From Trema orientale (Eukaryota; Streptophyta; Magnoliopsida; Rosales; Cannabaceae): DNA of 64,000 bases. The DNA lies in NCBI GenBank assembly GCA_002914845.1, contig JXTC01000055.1, positions 1,230,836 to 1,294,835 on the forward strand, read 5' to 3'. The notes below the pieces were generated by a model. The model searched no databases and had not been told where the DNA came from. It saw nothing but the letters and a program-made list of their open reading frames with translations. A program made the translations under genes and the position numbers. Numbering within the stretch: the first letter of the stretch is position 1; every line of letters begins with the position of its first letter. This document shows positions 11,794 to 25,193 of this stretch, piece after piece.

Positions 11794-13680
11794 ATTTGAA
11801 TATAGTAGTTTTTAATTAAATTGTAGGAATTATTTACACATTCTGTTATCGATATTTCTTCGTCTTTGGTTTTTTGTATTTTCAAGTTCTTGTTTCTTCA
11901 AATACTATGATACAATACATGGTTTGTCTTTCTTTGTTATTAGCAATAATATCAATAAAAATTACAATCCCACTAATGCTTTGTCTTTCTTCGTGAGGAA
12001 ATATTGATGACAAACGAGATTAAGCGTTGACCCATCACCTGATTTCCTGAAATCATTAAGAATGACAACAAATATATTCTTCCTTTTGTGGAGTTTATTG
12101 TCTCCCCTTGTTGGGAGTTTATTGTCTCCCCTTAGTGGAATATATTTCTCTATGTTATTTTTTTCCAATACAGATTGCCAATGAGAAGACCGAAAGGGGG
12201 AGGGAGGAGACTTGTAGATCTCCCCCTTCGGTAAAAATATGCAAGTGCATGTGTTGCACTCCTTCAAGTGATCCAACTATAATATCTAAGGGTGCTTTGT
12301 GTATGATGTCTAAAGGAGCTTTGTGAAGCATGCAAGATTTGAGTATGAAGGTTTTGAGCATGAAGAGTTTATGAAGCATGAATGGTTTGTACTTAGCTTC
12401 TCTTATAAGTTAGAGATGTTGACTATAAATCTCCAATTTCTCGAATCAGATGCATTGACAGTGTTAGTTACTGTTGGATATATTTTTGCTTTTTTAGCTT
12501 TTTTCCCGGTGTCGTAGTCAACCAGTTACATTTGGTTTCGCTAAGATAGACTTAGGATTGAAGAATAAACGTATCTACTGAAGGAATTTCGTCTTTCAAT
12601 TTAAAATATTATTATAAAGATAATTTTTTTATAATGACAGATTTATTACCTAAAAAAAAAAAAGGTATAATGCTACGTATCCCAACTATATTTTTTTCCA
12701 GCAAACAAAAAAAAAAACAAAAAAACTACTTTGCCAGTATTTTTATCCCCCTCAATTTCGATTATTGATCACTTCTAATATGAAAACTGGAAATTCAGAC
12801 CTGCAACCTTAACAACTTACTACTGCGGTCCACACATAAATAGAAGTAATTAAATAAAAGAAGACGAATAATTAGTTGCAGCACCAAATTAACAATGCCT
12901 AGTTTACGCAACTCATCAACAATCACTAGACTAAGAAAATACCGATATGCAAAAATGATGATTGAGAATGGTAGTTATTGGAGAAAATCCATTTGATTTA
13001 CGAAATTCCTGCAAGATCAAAACTCAATTTTAGAACTCATTTGAAAGACGCTACCTTAAAGTCTTTAACCATTTCTCCACTCTGATAAGTGATACTTGAA
13101 TTTGCAACACGTGTAATTTATCTCTCTTGAATTTACTCTGCATTTTCAGGAATGACATATTTATACCTTCAGTAATTAGTAATAAAACCACACCTTATGA
13201 CGTTTTCGACAATCACTTCGAGGGAAACATTATTCCATTAGAAACAGGTTAAAAGGGATAAATTTGTTTGCTACTACCTTTTAATATAATTCTAACGATT
13301 AGTTTTTGGTTTATTATTTCTCAGAAACATGTTGGAACAGATGAAATTATTACTATTACCAAGTATGTGTGTATTATATAGTTTTTAAATTTCCTGTTTA
13401 TCCTTAGATTGACCTTGTATTTCAAGAATGACAAATTTAAAATATAAGGATAAACGTTGCTTTCAATAATGACTGGGCTAACCTTGTTCATTAAGAAAAC
13501 AGTCCATTTTCACATCTGTAACATCAAGTTGTAGTATCTCCGCTCGACAACCAAGGATTGATCCAATGCTGCAAAAGAAGAGTTTGAGCCTTAAAACCAT
13601 GTTCTGCGAAGAATATTCTTTTAACAATATTCTTCCAAGAATCAAGCAACTTCATATTTCAAATTTATGAGACATTTCTA
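11794..13680. other. Intergenic AT-rich stretch without recognised gene
   Basis: No coding region, RNA gene or clear transposon was recognised. A short local duplication of a TTTATTGTCTCCCCTT phrase is seen at about 12090 and 12118. Confidence 0.4.
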
Positions 13681-13688
13681 GAATATTA

Positions 13689-14216
13689 AGGGCATGATTG
13701 GATACACTTTTCTTTTCTGTTTTCTGTTTAAATAAACAAAAATTTACAAATGTTTTTGAAAAAAATGCTTGGTAACGTTGTTTTTATTTTCTGTTTAAAA
13801 AAATTGTAAACAAAATTAAAATTTTTGAAAATAATGGAAGTCAGAATTTTTCACTTCCAAATTTTTTTTAACGAAAGGTAAACCCAGAAAGTGGTATTGT
13901 TCTGAATAAAATTTGTAAAGCAGTATTTTCGTAAACCAATTTTTAAAAGTGAGATTTTTCTACATAAAATATTAAAAATAGTAATTTCACATATGATAAT
14001 TTTGTAAATAAATTTTTTAAAATGATTTTTCTAAATAAGTTTAAAAAAAATGGTCTTGTTCTAATTAAATTTTACAAATACCAAACATGTTTATGTTTTT
14101 TGTTTTCAAAAACTAAAAGTAATTTGATGTGTCACCAAGCAAATTCTTTATCTTTAAAATTTAAAACACAAACAAAATTTTTGTACAAAAAATTAAAGTG
14201 TATCCAGGAATCGCCT
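13689..14216. mobile_element. Harbinger/Tourist-like MITE
   Basis: Terminal inverted repeats: left GGGCATGATTGGATACACTT, right (reverse) GGCGATTCCTGGATACACTT. The left flank is TTA, the target preferred by PIF/Harbinger elements; the right flank (AAA) does not match exactly. The interior is A/T-rich and non-coding. Confidence 0.6.
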
Positions 14217-14464
14217 AAATGTTGATTAGCTGAAGAAAAATATGGGCAACATTTAAAAGTACATTACAGAAGCCAAAACAGGAGCAAGTACAACTTTCAT
14301 GTCATTCAAAGTCTACTTGTTATCAACACGATATACAGACTTCTGCTACACGATCTTCTTATCCAGAACAGGCCATAATACATACTACAGTCCTAAGATT
14401 ACTGCTAAAAATTTCTAGTTCATAATACATGCTACAAGTTCATGAAAGCTAACAACAAGTATAA

Positions 14465-17400
14465 TCACATCTCCGGTTCAAGGTAATCAATAAATTTTCG
14501 GTACCTGGGATGAGTACGCCCAAGATCCCCATGGACAAATTCCTTGATATATGTTCCAGCCTGTCACTCAAAGACATCAACAATATTTTTTGTTAATACT
14601 AAAAGATAAGTAGATAGAGTGAATAATTGGTCAATTGAAAAGTCCCTCCTTGCTTTCCGTCTATTCTTGTTTCTGCAAAAATTACTCTAGCTGTAAAAGA
14701 ATATACCTGGGTGCATAGATGCAAAAGAAAATACTGAGAACTTCCAACAATCTTCTCCAGTCTCATCCTAGAATAAAAAAATAACAAAAAAGAAACCTCA
14801 TCAGGTAATTAAAAAAGAGATAAAGAAAAGGATAAGTTGCTCTAAATAATTAAAATGAACTAACCAATATATTATCTTTTCACGTTCCAACGGACTTCGG
14901 CGGTGAAGCACCCTTATGGGGGTTTTTTGCAGAACATGCTGTGTGGGATGAAAAAATAATGTGTAACTTCCATTAGGAGGAAAAAAAAATTGGAAAGTTA
15001 AAAGATTAAACACAGAAAAGTTACCGTTGTGTTTCAGAGCATAAGGGACAGGAACATCAAGTTTATGTCAAAGTAAATTAAATTAAGACAGTTAAGACAG
15101 TTCAGGGAAAACATAAGAAAAAACACTAGTTTATACAGTGGGTCAAAGTTGACCTATCAATCATGCTACTTTACCAAGAAAAGGAAGAACGGATAAGGCA
15201 TCCCAATTTGTACAGTGGACCAATGCAATGGATAAATATGTTTTTGAATAAAGACGATGCAAAATTAAGAAATAAACCGCGATGTATCAACAGAGAAAAC
15301 AATAAAATTGTGATGCATGCCACTCTTGAGAAAGGAGGGCTACGGAGGATGAAGCGTAAAGATTCACTGGCCATCATGATGAAGCGTAAAGACTCACCAT
15401 CTCCTCACATGAAGATATAGACTGAAAATCTTCATCCTTAAGTGGGCGAGAAATCCACACAAGTGCAGCATATTGCTTCTGCATTAATACATGGATGATA
15501 ACAATACAGCAATTTCAAGGTATGAGTTATCCAGGTACAAAAAGAAAAAAGTAAAATACATAATGAGGCACAGAAAAACAAGAGGTCAAAAATTCAATCA
15601 CAAAATAAGGCACATGTAAGAGAGAACCTGTTTCTCTGACTCTCCCTCCCGCATGAGGGTCCATGCTTGACTACTCACTATTTTAAGATTTTTCACCCCA
15701 ACCTGCATAAAGGGTATTCTGATTCATAATGAATCAAACATAGGAAAGGAAGAAATACAAATAATGAACTGAACTTACCAATTTATTTTCTGAGTGATTA
15801 ATAAGTTTCTCTATGTTTTTCACATCCTCATCACATGGAACATGGCGTGCATTTTGTATCTCAACCAGGAAAGGCCGACCTGAACCCAACATCCGAACCT
15901 AAAAAAGAATTTCGTACTTCAGAACTCCTTTTATTTAATTCAGAATATCAGTAAAGAAAGTACACACATACATCAATATCCTCTCTTCCAGCAGCATGAA
16001 ACTTGTAGTTACCGCCTCGGCACACAGGAATAATGTTGCTACCTATTAACTCCTGCAGAAGAGCATGGGCCATCAAGATTTACCCTGTTGTTTCACAAGA
16101 AGAAGTTGAATAGACCATGGCATTTCATAGAAGAAGATATCACCTCAACAGAAGCATCTCCCATTCTTTCATCATCTATGATCCAACGTGTTTGACTAAC
16201 ATTTCTGGAGTACTGCCAAAAAAAAAAATAGACGAATTATTAGCCTGGGTTACTTCTTTCCTTATTTTTCTTGCTTCCTAAACTGTCCCTTAACTTCCTA
16301 AGGGAATTTGATTGTAAGTAGCCCCAAGATCGTAATATGACATTTTCTCTGAGACATTTCTTTTCCACATAAAGTTTATATACTTTAGAATGAAGACATA
16401 CACATGCATGAAGGAAGTTTCAGTTGCTCAGAGACATTAAGTGCAAATCTTTAGCATGTTTCAGTTGTTCAGAGGCATTAAGAGCTAATCTTTAGCATGT
16501 TTCAGTTGTTCAGAGGCATTAAGTGCTAATCTTTAGCATCTTAAACAGGGATCAAAATTAACTTTAGTGTGTGAACAGTTGTTTAATGACATTACGGACT
16601 TCAAGATAGGCAACACTCTCGATTATCAAAATGCTACAAAATAAGAAGAAAACAAAAAAGGGTTTTGGTGTTTTTTTTTGTTTGGTGTGGGGGGGGGTGG
16701 AGATGAATTAGCTAACCTTTAGGTATCTGCCACCAAAGTATATAGGCATCCTGTAGCAGTGGAACGCCACCTGACAGGGTTCACTGACCTGGTTTGAAAA
16801 CTTAAAGCATAATCAGAATCACATTGTAAAAATCAGTACAAGACTGAATAAGAAACTCTGTCCAACCAGAATAAACCAATTAAATCATGATTACGTCCTG
16901 GTAGCAAGTTGATAACTGGTGCTAATTTAACTGAAAAAACACCAATAAAGCATAACATCTTGTCACACAATATCACGATACAAAATAACTTCACTGCAGT
17001 GACTACACCCAGCTACATTACTCAAATCGTGGGCATAATCAGCACCATTCACAAGTAACAAAACAGTAAGAAAATTTGTGAAATTTACAAAAATGTGCTT
17101 AAAATGATGTTTAAACATTGCTGTTTCTAGGACATATAAAAGAGACCTCAACCAAAAAACTCCATGGGCAAGAGAAGTAAAAAAAAAATACTACCTTCTC
17201 TTGAAGGATTTTTACGTGGTCAGAAAATTGACTATCTTGAGAAGTTTCTAAAGAGCTTTCTACATCTGCATCAACTTCACTAATTGGAAAATCAGAACAC
17301 TTATCCCCATCACCAACAGTGTCCAAGCCGTTGCCAGTGCTTATAACTGCAAAATCGGAGGAAAGAAATTGGGGGGGTGGGTTTCGCAACATTCAAAGTT

Positions 17401-20143
17401 AATCTTCAATCAATCCGGAGATAAACTTATATGCATAAAATCTCTTGCAATTACAATCAAAACTCAGCAGAAGCATATGCATTCAATCATACAAAATTTG
17501 ACACACACATTTTCCAGATTTTGGAACAGGCAAATGTGGCCACTGAACAAAAGTTCCCTCCCGCTTAGGAAGTTAATTAAGTATTTGGAAATTTACGAAA
17601 ACTCACTCCCCAGTTACAATTTACAATACCATCAGCCAAAAATGGAGGTCACAAATAAACAAAATACAGTAGATCAATTGATCCAAAGGGACTTCAAATG
17701 TGACCTACGGAAAGCTTTTAACACATTACTGGCTTTGACAATGTTTATTTTATTCCTATTATAGAAACATAATTTATGTTTACAAGATTAATAAATGATC
17801 TCCCAGAATTACAAGTCCACAAATTATTACTATTGTTTAGAGAAAAAAAATTCTTTTCTTTTCTTGTCCCCAAATAATCCACTTTAAGTGTCCTTTTTCT
17901 TAATGTAACTCTTTATATAACTAGATAGCTTAGTCCGTTTGCAGCTTGTGGTGCTTCCTAGTTACAAAATACTTTCTTTGAAGGTCTTTATATAATTGCG
18001 GGCTTTGCCTCAAGTTACCTTATTGCATATATACTAGTTCTGGTAAAGCACATAGTGTTGAAATTTTAATACATACACCCATTGATGCATCTACACATGT
18101 ACATAAATATATATTTTCAAATATATTCCTGAATATAAAATAAAGTCATGTTTCAGAATATTGTTGAAAAAAGAAGAAGAAGATATTGCTTGATAAATTT
18201 CATCATGCCTGATCTTCTTCTTTTGCAGCCCTGGTTTCTCTCAAAGGAATTCTGAACCACTGTCAACGCTTTAGGGTGGGTGTAAGTCAAACGAATTCGG
18301 AATGTACTCATATTGGATTTGCAATCCTGCACAACTTCAATTTTTACATTTTATTTATAACTGTTTGAGTCGATACTCCTAATGGAAATTCATAGCATGT
18401 CAATAATATAATAGTTCCTGTAACCTGGGTTTGGCAGATAATACTTCCATACCATGTGACAAATACCTATTAATGCAGTAACCATTAACTTACAAGCAAT
18501 GTTTCAAGGGGTTTCGTTATTGACGTCTTCAAAGCATCCTTCACAGAAACACATTCAGAAAGTGACTTCCTTTGAAACCAAGGCTCAGATCCATATTTCT
18601 TTTTCATATAAAACCTACTCCCCAAAAAAACAGAAGAAGAAAAAAAGTAAGAAAAAAGTGATGAATAGGTCTGTGTTAAGAGTATTATCCCATGGGAGTT
18701 TAACTATCCCAACAGACATAACGAGAACAGAGTATTCTTCTGTGCTCTTACTCCATTGCTGTGGGTGAAATGTGCAATAAAAGAAGTTAATCAATAACGC
18801 ATAACGGGTGGATAAAGCAAACTATTTCAGCGGATATAATAAATCAAAGGCCAATGTGCCTAGCAACAAAACAACAAGTAGTACCAATTTACCATATAGA
18901 GTGTTCATTTTCTTGGATAACTGGCGGAATGGACACTTCAAGAGAAAAGCCATCAATTTGATGACCATCTTGCTTTACCCGTTCAACAATTGAGGCAGAA
19001 AAATCAGTAGCACTGTCCTTCCTCACCACGAACCCATTGTCATTACGGTAAGCAAACTGCAAAATGCCCAAACAAAGGCTACAAAGAAGCAGCTTAACTT
19101 CAGGTCCCTTAAAAGCAAGAGGATTGCTTGAGTCTTTATTGTCTTCAATACCAGATTGAATTACAGGATTCTCAGAATCTGTTAAATCTCCAAAAACCGA
19201 ACTGAAAATCGAAGAAGAGTACAAGGAACAACGGTAAAGATCCCCTCTAATCCCAAATAACCGCAAAATGCATTGGCTGCATACCTTCATTGGAAGGAAG
19301 AAAGGAAAAATTCAGGGAAAAAAAACAAACAAATATATTAAAGTCGGTAAGGTAAAGAGAAAACACAAAAAAAGCCAGCCAGGGCCCAGGCCATGATCGA
19401 CAATAAAAAGGTAATGGTTAATGACATCTCGGGGAGACCCGTAAGAATATAAATACATATCTTTATATATAGCATGATGAGTCGAATAAACCTGATTCTA
19501 CCATTTAAAATTGCAGAGAGGAACAATACCGATAGAGATCAGCAGCAGAAACATAAGACGCAGTTGTATGACTCTCTAAAACCCTAAAAGCACTATTATT
19601 AAGATAGAACATTATTAAAATAGAACACATCGGTAAGCATAATAAGTCAAACAAAACCCTAATTCTACCATTCAATTCGAAGCAAAAAGAGAGATAAAGG
19701 AATACCAGTCCAGAACCGCAGCGGAAACATAAGGCCATAAGCAGGGTCCTACAAACCCATAAAACTCTAAAAGCACTAAATAAACCCTAAATTGCTGGTA
19801 TATTCAAATCCATTCAGTCCACATTCGATAATAAAAGAAGGTAATGCGATTACGATCATCTCGACGGGACCAACAAATTGATTGAATTAAGACAAAAAAA
19901 ATTCGATAACTCTACTAAACCCTAACGTTACCATTCAAATCGCAGCGAGAGAGAGAGAGAGAGAGAGAGACGAATATAAGCATACGAAGCCATAAAACCC
20001 TAAAAGAAGTGAATACAAAGAAAGGAAAAGCGAGAGAGGTTTTGGATAGGAGAGCCAACCCCAATGGAGAACAAATCCTTTACGGCGTCGGAAGGGAACT
20101 CTCGCAAGATTTCGCGAAGATCGCCATTATCGCTTACGGCCAT
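14465..20143 (-). CDS. PUS10: tRNA pseudouridine synthase PUS10
   Basis: Enzyme that isomerises uridine in the T-arm of tRNA. Fourteen exons on the minus strand: 20060-20143, 18893-19284, 18494-18614, 18209-18326, 17195-17346, 16717-16788, 16144-16212, 15972-16052, 15779-15898, 15628-15702, 15398-15478, 14865-14938, 14707-14767, 14465-14560; together 531 aa. The N-terminal part has two CxxC pairs (CSQC and CSLC), expected to bind zinc. The catalytic motif is GREDIDVRMLGSGRPF, with the nucleophile Asp of GRED at about 361, and the C terminus contains TPIRVLHRRSPLER and the GTYIKEFVHGDLGRT strand. Exon 1 reads MAVSDNGDLREILREFP. The fourth intron seems to use a GC donor (ATCAG/GCATGATG), since no in-frame GT donor precedes the stop; the alternative GC site is 17 nt upstream. 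Otherwise the introns are GT-AG. Confidence 0.93.
16418..16540. repeat. 41-bp tandem repeat in a PUS10 intron (3 copies)
   Basis: Units begin at about 16421, 16462 and 16503 and read CAGTTGTTCAGAGGCATTAA followed by GTGCTAATCTTTAGCATGTT. Copies differ at only a few positions. The array lies between PUS10 exons 6 and 7. Confidence 0.9.
19391..20000. repeat. Degenerate tandem repeat filling PUS10 intron 1
   Basis: Three diverged units of roughly 150-230 bp. Recurring blocks are CGATAATAAAAGAAGGTAATG...ATCTCG.GGGACC (about 19396 and 19824), TCTACCATTCAAATCGCAG (about 19498, 19666 and 19930) and AAACCCTAAAAGCACT (about 19581, 19762 and 19996). The third unit adjoins exon 1 and carries a (GA)n run at 19946-19970. 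The second copy upstream of TBP shows only one unit. Confidence 0.7.
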
Positions 20144-20330
20144 TGTAGAAACTTTTCGAGTTCCGTATCCGTTAGTAGAAGGAGAAGGAGTTTTTTAGAC
20201 TTGGCGTTGGAGAGGCGCGACAAGAGTTTGGAGAGTGGGTTTAAAGATTGGGCTATTTAAACCCACACGTCCATGTTTGGATTGGGCCCATTTGGTGGGC
20301 TTTACTAAAGGAATTGATTTGACTAAATAG
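20144..20330 (-). promoter_or_regulatory. PUS10 promoter/5' region
   Basis: The segment upstream of the PUS10 ATG includes GGGCTATTTAAACCC and two GGGCCCA/TGGGC motifs (about 20253-20305), the TGGGCY element common in plant housekeeping promoters. The same region is recognisable in the duplicated copy upstream of TBP, where the TA-rich core is kept as AGGGTATTTATACCC. Confidence 0.5.
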
Positions 20331-22945
20331 CCCCGATAGTTGTCCTTTTTACCACAAAAAAAAAAATTTGAACACTTATACCTATTTTTCAAAAAATATT
20401 ACCAAAATTACGACCTTTTAAAAATAATAAAAATTCTGTACGACCTTTTTACAGTATTTTTCTAAGTATTTTAGGAGGTAGAAAATGCGGTGGCATTTTA
20501 GTAAATAAGTCATCTTTTTTTCCAGGAAACCTTCATGGTTTCCTGGAAACTAATTTGGTTTCTTATTAGCGGAATGTCCTGTACGTAAATAAATTACAGG
20601 ATACTACAAATGTTTCCTAGAAACTAGTTTGGCTTCTTTTTTTTAATTTTAGTTTAGTTTCCTGTACATAAATAACTTTAGTTCTTTTAAAAAAAAAAAA
20701 ACTAATATTAGAAGCTGGAAACTATTTTTACTATTGGTTTCTAACTATAGGTTGTGGTTATTATAATCCAATAGTGAATCAAGAAATAGAAATCATAAAC
20801 TAAATTAGTTTTTAGTTCAAAGTAATTTAGTTTCCTAAAAAAAAAAAAGTTGATTATTGCTATTATTGAAATCAAAAATTAAATTGATATTAAATAATTT
20901 TTTGTTGCTTTTACTCCAAAAATATAATTACTTAATTTGAGAACCTAATCATATTCTCTAGCGTTCTTATTCAATACCTCACTCAATTCTTATTATAGGG
21001 CATTCTACAAAAAGGAAACCACAATAGTACTAGGGAAACTTTCATTATTTCCTGTGATTTGAAAAAGAAACCACAATGGTTGCTCAGAAACTTTCGTTGT
21101 TTTCTGCGATTTACCTAGCTATAGAGTATTCTGCAAAATAGAAACCACAATGGTTTCCAGGAAATCTTCTTAGTTTTCTGCGATTTACTTAGCTACAGAG
21201 CATTCTGCTAAAAGAAATTACAATGATTTCTATAGTTTCTTATGATTTACTTAGGTATATAATATTTTGCAAAAAAGAAACCATGACGGTTTCTAGGAAA
21301 CCTTCGTAGTTTTCTTTGATTTATTTAACTACAGAGCCTTTTGCAAAAAAGAAACCACAATGGTTTCCAGAAAATATTCGTAGTTTCACGTGATTTACTT
21401 ACTTATAAGACATTCCGCTAAAGGAAACCAAACTCAAATTTATTTTTGAAGTAAAAGTAGTAGAAATATATATTATTAGCTAAACTCGTAATCAAGAATC
21501 CAATTAAGCAATGGAATCTTCATTAGACTACAAATTTAGGTAACATCTACATCCCAAAGAATTTGTAATAAATAGCATCCTATATGATTTTACTATAATA
21601 GTTCATACCTACCATCATCCACTTTTGGCAACTGAGCCCTCAGTAAGAAATTGCCAAAGTAATAAAAGAACCACAAAAAGTAGTGGCTACAAATAAACAA
21701 GATATTTTCTCGTTACTAATCTAATTACTAATTTCAAGAGTGACTAATTATAAATTGGTGACCGGTTTCCATCATTCAAATTGACTGTTATTTTCCAATA
21801 ATCAATTGGGTTACCATACATTAAAGGTATATGCATTGCCATTCACTTATATAATTTGATTAATTCTTTAATATGTATATCGTTCTGGAGAAAATTAAGA
21901 AACTTTTTACAATTCTTGTGCTGTTGAAGAAGCTTAATATATATTAACTATTGTAACTAGCTAGTACGAAGTAGCAAATAACCATCAATCAAATTTATTA
22001 GTATTTTTTTATATGAAAATTTATTAGTATTTTAGTTCTTTTAACTTTAGGAAACCTATGCAGAGAATAACTTTGATAATGATACATTTACAAAAGAAAT
22101 AGGTGAAACAATAAAAAAAAACTCTCAATCAAAAAAAATTCGAAGTAGGAACGCATATATATAATTAAGGATGCATTTACATGTACATATACATAATACA
22201 TATAATAAATCGTAATAGACAAAAGCTATGATGAATCTTGACCAAGTAATAAAATTAAAAAATAAAAGTTTCAGAAGAAGTAAAGAAATCAAAGAAAATG
22301 ACAGGATTTCATAAAAAAGTTTAATAACCCAACTAATCGAATGCATATGTAATACTCATAGAACTAATCTATGTCGAGAGCATAGTGGAGCAAAAGTTAT
22401 TGGAAAATTAATAAAGAAAAAAAAAGGGCAAAAATCCAATATTGAACTGAAAACAAAACAGAGAAAGCTTCAATAGTGAATTGAAAATAGAAACCAAAAC
22501 CCAATTACCCGAATAGAGATTTTAAGAAAATGGCGGTAAATGAGAGGTGGGATTGAAACCTCTTCTCATACACCAATATATAGTCGTCAGCCTCTGCTCA
22601 TACACCACCGCTTGCAAACCATGACACCTTATCCCATATCCGCGATGCCAACTCCACTTGCAAACTGCAATATCGAGTCCTCAACTCGGACTGTGATGCT
22701 ACTACTGCAGGCAAAACCACGACATCAGGCCTTCAGCCCAAATTCGCGATGCTGCCATCAGCACTGCTCACGCCTCTAGACGATCTAGATCTGTGCTTCG
22801 TGAGGAATGTGTCATTTTTCTATAAAAAAGTCGTATAAAAATTTGTGCTTTTGGCTGGATCGTATTTTGGTCAATATTTTCCAAAAGATCGTAGCAGGTG
22901 TCATTTTCTCCCAAAAAAAAAAAAAAAAAGCCCCTACAGTTGTCC
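20325..22945. mobile_element. Putative non-autonomous Mutator-like element with long TIRs
   Basis: The left end (about 20370-20480) and, read in reverse, the right end (about 22800-22910) share a diverged inverted repeat: AAAAATATTACCAAAATTACGACC...GTACGACCTTTTTACAG against GAAAATATTGACCAAAATACGATCC...ATACGACTTTTTTATAG. The interior contains an ~80-bp minisatellite and a somewhat GC-rich 250-bp stretch at 22540-22790 with no recognised protein. A related inverted-orientation fragment lies at 57490-57860. No clean target duplication was found; class and borders are tentative. Confidence 0.45.
20525..21430. repeat. Degenerate minisatellite, about 80-bp unit, six or more copies
   Basis: The recurring unit reads GAAACCACAATGGTTTCCAGG, AAACCTTCGTAGTTTCCTG, TGATTTACTTAGCTACAGAG and CATTCTGCAAAA. 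The clearest copies run from about 21000 to 21430, with a more diverged part at 20525-20660. The motif also contains the small palindrome AAACC...GGTTT. Confidence 0.75.
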
Positions 22946-24590
22946 TCTTCCTTTTTTGATTGCCAATCCAATTATAAGAATTGTAAAAATGAGACTCCTT
23001 CCATTACCCAAAAAAAAAAGAGACTCCCTCGTTTAAAAAATAAAAATAAAAATGAGACGCCTTGATTTAATCAGAAATAGAAATAAAATTAAGACCCCTT
23101 GATCTCACGTCTTTTTATATATTATTTATTACGTACTTTCCAAATAATGTGGTTCGCTTATATTATTTTTCAGTCTAATCGGTTAGTCTCACACCCCACT
23201 AATCAACAGTATGGCCTTTTGGCTGAATTTTTGGCAAAATAACTATTTTTCAAATACTATTAAAAAAAGGGTTGAATTTTGAAATTTATTTAAAAAATGA
23301 TCATTTTTTATATTTAGTATACCAAAATATATTGATTTACTTTTCAAAAATTGATTTACTTTATAAAAAGTAGATCAACTCAAAAACGGCCATTTATCAA
23401 AATAAAATTATAAAATGATCATTTATTAAATAGATGTAAAAAACAGTCATTTTTTAAATTGATCTAAAAATAGACCATTTCTTATAAATACTCTCAATAG
23501 TACTAATATAAAATCCAACAATCTAATCTAGTCTAGTCGAATCCAATCATACCTACATAATAGAAAGAGAGAAGAGTCACCATCCAAAAGTAGGGTTACA
23601 CTACTAAGCTCATATTTTGCCATAATTCCTTATCTCTCACTTGAGTATTGAAATTCCTTGTATACTTGCTTTCAACTAGCATAAATTACTCTATGTTGTC
23701 ATTGGATGACTAGTTTGCACCATCAATCATCTAATAATTTATTTGCTTCAAACTTGCCACTAAACAACTTTTTTGAAATTGGACACTCCCAAAGAATCTG
23801 CTGTGATCAGTCTTACTCTTCCTTGAATTTTCTCCACAATACGAACATCTTCCTTATCATATATGTTGCTAATCCAAATACTTTATAGAAGCCATCTTGC
23901 TTTATACTCCCTTTACTTTTCTAAACTCAATTCATGTTGCATTAAGTGCCACTAAAATTATCAAATTACACTTAATTTGCCTACTTCTTATAATTCTATT
24001 GTGCACCATTTACCTAACCAAGATTGATAATTCAAATGCAACCAATCCTCATGTTTGCCATAAAACTATGTCACCATTTATCATTTTGCAAATAAATTTT
24101 TTTTCATTTTACAAATAGAGTTTCTCTAAAGTCATTTTGCAAAACATGCATCAGTTTCCATATAATTTCTCCTGTACTAATTCCCTCGCTCAATACTATA
24201 TGTCCTTGCATAAGATCTATCAAATTACTAATCTTGTGTTCGTATATTATACCAAGCCTTTTACTTATGTTTGATTGGTTGAAATAGACCTTCAAATGAA
24301 ATGACCATTCCTCTTAATGGTTTATTTATATGCTTGCTTGGACTTTAAAGAATAGAATAGCTTATTCCTTATTTATTCCAAATTGTGAGGAATAATGATT
24401 CAAATAGACAAGAAATAATGATTCATATTTTACTCAATCACTTTAAATTTTAACTTTTCTTTTTTGCCCTACTTGACATATAAAAGTAAGAGTATTTTAG
24501 TCAATACAATATTTATTCCATTCCATTTTACTGATCGAGCAAAACACTGAAATATCATTTTTATTTCTATTCTAATTTTACTTCATTATA
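21431..24590. other. Intergenic AT-rich region without gene
   Basis: Apart from the right part of the putative Mutator-like element (to about 22945) no gene or RNA was recognised. Stretches near 23225-23480 repeat a simple TGATCATTTTTTA/TAGATC phrase several times. Confidence 0.4.
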
Positions 24591-24595
24591 ATACT

Positions 24596-24985
24596 GTTGG
24601 AATTTGGTTAAATATTAAAAATATGAAAGAAGCCAAGAGTCCCACATTGGTAGAAGATGGAGAGGAAGGGAGGCTTGACCCCTATATGAAGAGGCTATCT
24701 CCTTGGTTACTAATCATCCCAATTAGAAGCATTTCAAATATTTTTTTTTCTAGTTAAATTTTTTTCTTTTTCTATTTGTGTTTTCTTTTCAAGGAGAGTT
24801 TGGGGTCATTGGGTAGAGAAGAGAAATCTATGTGATGTCATTGTCTAGAAAAGAGAAATTTAGTAGGTGGGACCCATTGAATTTAGTAGGTGGGACCCAT
24901 TGTGGGTCCCACTTTAATTATTTATTTCATTTGGGTCCCACTTTATTTATTTCATCTTCCAGTAAAAAACTTATACTTCTTGTGG
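24596..24985 (+). mobile_element. Possible solo LTR or TRIM remnant, fossil
   Basis: It starts TGTTGGAATTTGG and contains the phrase AGTCCCACATTGGTAGAAG and a CCCCTATATGAAGAGG core, the layout of many short plant LTRs. Inside, GAATTTAGTAGGTGGGACCC is repeated at about 24860 and 24880, and GGGTCCCACTTTA at about 24904 and 24931. No partner repeat is visible, so the assignment is weak. Confidence 0.3.
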
Positions 24986-25193
24986 TGCTTAATACCTTAA
25001 GGTATCCATAGCATTACTATTTAATCAATAACCAAAGTGCTGCTAGTAATTCGAAACTTATGTACAAGTCAAGGGAAATAACCAGTTAAAACTAGATTCA
25101 CCAAAGCAACAAAAGCGTAACACTGACCAATTAATTAGCACATAATACAGAAGTCATCATTAAACGCAGTGGTATTTGTGTGCTAAATACTTA

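Noticed and set aside
20009-20260. Plus-strand open frame over the PUS10 start
   Set aside because: It is the antisense shadow of PUS10 exon 1 and its promoter; the minus-strand exon fits the protein family.
22540-22779. 79-aa open frame in the GC-richer part of the TIR element
   Set aside because: No recognisable domain in any frame; probably non-coding element sequence.
20331-22945. Direct repeat GCCCC..AGTTGTCC at both ends of the TIR element as target duplication
   Set aside because: The two copies differ and are about 17 bp long, too long for a Mutator target; kept only as a note.
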